Below, one piece after another: positions 12,481 through 13,398 of a DNA stretch of 13,398 bases (positions are counted from its first letter, which is position 1; every line of letters begins with the position of its first letter). A program made the translations under genes and the position numbers. Below the pieces are notes generated by a model. The model did no database searches. It worked only from the letters and a program-made list of their open reading frames with translations, and was not told where the DNA came from. The stretch is from Candidatus Methanosuratincola sp. (GTDB lineage: Archaea; Thermoproteota; Methanomethylicia; Methanomethylicales; Methanomethylicaceae): the NCBI GenBank assembly GCA_029907755.1, contig JARYLH010000031.1:1-13398 (forward strand). The letters are read 5' to 3'.

Positions 12481-13398
12481 TTATCGGGTTAAGGATGTAT
12501 GCCGTTCAACCTTTTTTATGCGTGCAAATCCCAAAAGCTCCCTAATCTTGGATTCAAGATCGGTTAAATTCGTTAATGGGATCTCTTTTGCATCTTTGAA
12601 TATCCTCTCTCTGATCAGCTTCCCTGCGAAGTCATCCCTCCCTCCTTCAAGTGTGAACACCACAGACCCGGTTGCAAAAGTCCTTTCCGTGCAGATTCCG
12701 TCTTCATCCCCGTCAGTTATGCCAATGACTGGCACATCATATCTGCTCAGTATGCTCCCTGCAGTCTTTGTCGTATCATCTCCCACCGTTACAACTGCAG
12801 AAGCTTCTTTGAATTTATGAGCTAGCTTTTCTGCGTCGTGGTCAATCAAGCAGGCGATTCTTTTTTTCTTTGTAGGTTTAATCCTTGGAACTTTCTGGGT
12901 TCTTCTAATTGTGCCACTGCGAACTATCGCCTTGTTGAGGTCTGTAATTTTTAATCTGCTCAAAACATGCTCTTTTACCTCAACTCCAAAAAATTGTATT
13001 TTCCCATCCACGTCCTCAAACAGCTCAACTACATCGCTTGCCGCCTTGCCCACTACCACTCCATTAACCCACACATTTTCGCCTTTTATCACCCCTGAAA
13101 TTCTCCGAACTTTCGATGCCATCTGCTCGGTTTTTGTTGGGACCATCAACCTCTTTGATAACTTCTCCGAGATCCATCTTGCAAAATCGTCCCCTTCGAC
13201 ATTCCAGCTTATTACAAAATCATTGTCAACCTGAATTAACGGTTTGCCTACCTTGGCTCTCGAAGCCACAGCTCTACCAAACGCTATCCCTGTCTCTTCC
13301 TGTTTGCAATAATTTACAAGAACTAAACGATCTGATTCAGTCTCCAGCCGTTTAAGTGCTTCTGAGGGCAGCTCAACTCTCGAAATGTCAATTATTCC
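12481..13398 (-). CDS. DUF2117-like archaeal protein, 5' end outside window
   Basis: The frame is open to the right edge, with 305 codons visible and the start missing. A GTG at 13269 (VASRAKVG) is internal, because the upstream sequence continues the same protein: IDISRVELPSEALKRL, LVLVNYCK and TGIAFGRAVASRAKVGKPLI. This resembles archaeal DUF2117 proteins, frequent in methanogens and without assigned function. The middle has VRRISGVIKGENVWVNGVVV. The C-terminal half has a Toprim- or NADH-like alternation, RIACLIDHDAEKLAHKF, VVTVGDDTTKTAGSIL and VIGITDGDEDGI, suggesting a nucleotide- or metal-binding fold. The family call is from memory and moderate. It reads toward the FrhB-like gene with a 141-bp gap. 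Confidence 0.68.
   Translation of the reverse strand, partial: GIIDISRVELPSEALKRLETESDRLVLVNYCKQEETGIAFGRAVASRAKVGKPLIQVDNDFVISWNVEGDDFARWISEKLSKRLMVPTKTEQMASKVRRISGVIKGENVWVNGVVVGKAASDVVELFEDVDGKIQFFGVEVKEHVLSRLKITDLNKAIVRSGTIRRTQKVPRIKPTKKKRIACLIDHDAEKLAHKFKEASAVVTVGDDTTKTAGSILSRYDVPVIGITDGDEDGICTERTFATGSVVFTLEGGRDDFAGKLIRERIFKDAKEIPLTNLTDLESKIRELLGFARIKKVERHTSLTR

Overview
The window reads as archaeal chromosome. It opens with the 5' part of an archaeal 16S rRNA gene (minus strand, running off the left edge). It also carries an archaeal class I release factor, an archaeal-type UMP kinase, tRNA genes interrupted by introns with bulge-helix-bulge (BHB) splice sites, and AT-rich TATA boxes about 27 bp upstream of several genes. 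The 16S segment looks to me most like the Miscellaneous Crenarchaeotic Group / Bathyarchaeia or another TACK-side lineage. That placement is from memory of the sequence, not a search. The moderate GC content, with AU-rich 16S helices, fits a mesophile.

Layout. 1-435: 16S rRNA 5' part (-); 436-690: its leader and promoter. 899-1240: small FKBP peptidyl-prolyl isomerase (+). 1244-1318 and 1400-1474: divergent tRNA-Ile(GAT) (-) and tRNA-Ala(CGC) (+). About 1560-2201: a decayed Dph6/DUF71 ATP-pyrophosphatase gene (-) with three frameshifts and in-frame stops. 2202-3108: gene-poor DNA with one nested inverted repeat. 3109-6048: overlapping proB-proA-proC operon, the complete glutamate-to-proline pathway. 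6050-7306: aRF1 (-), convergent with proC with one base between the stops. 7370-8305: pyrH plus a small zinc-ribbon membrane protein. 8379-8482: intron-containing tRNA-Leu(CAA). 8506-10003 (-): CBS-domain protein, GYD-domain protein and cupin, possibly one transcript. 10151-10734 (-): DUF998-like membrane protein broken by an apparent one-base deletion. 10823-10920: intron-containing tRNA-Thr(GGT). 11026-11195: tRNA-Trp(CCA) with two introns. 11215-12339 (-): FrhB-like iron-sulfur flavoprotein. 12481-13398 (-): DUF2117-like protein, open at the right edge.

The genes are mostly housekeeping: translation (rRNA, five tRNAs, aRF1), pyrimidine and proline synthesis, and protein folding. I found no CRISPR array, transposase, integrase or recognisable defence system. 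The most interesting signals are at RNA level and in gene decay. The double-intron pre-tRNA-Trp can fold in two mutually exclusive ways. The rRNA leader has two crossing helices. A diphthamide-synthesis-type gene is dead, and a DUF998 gene is one base short.
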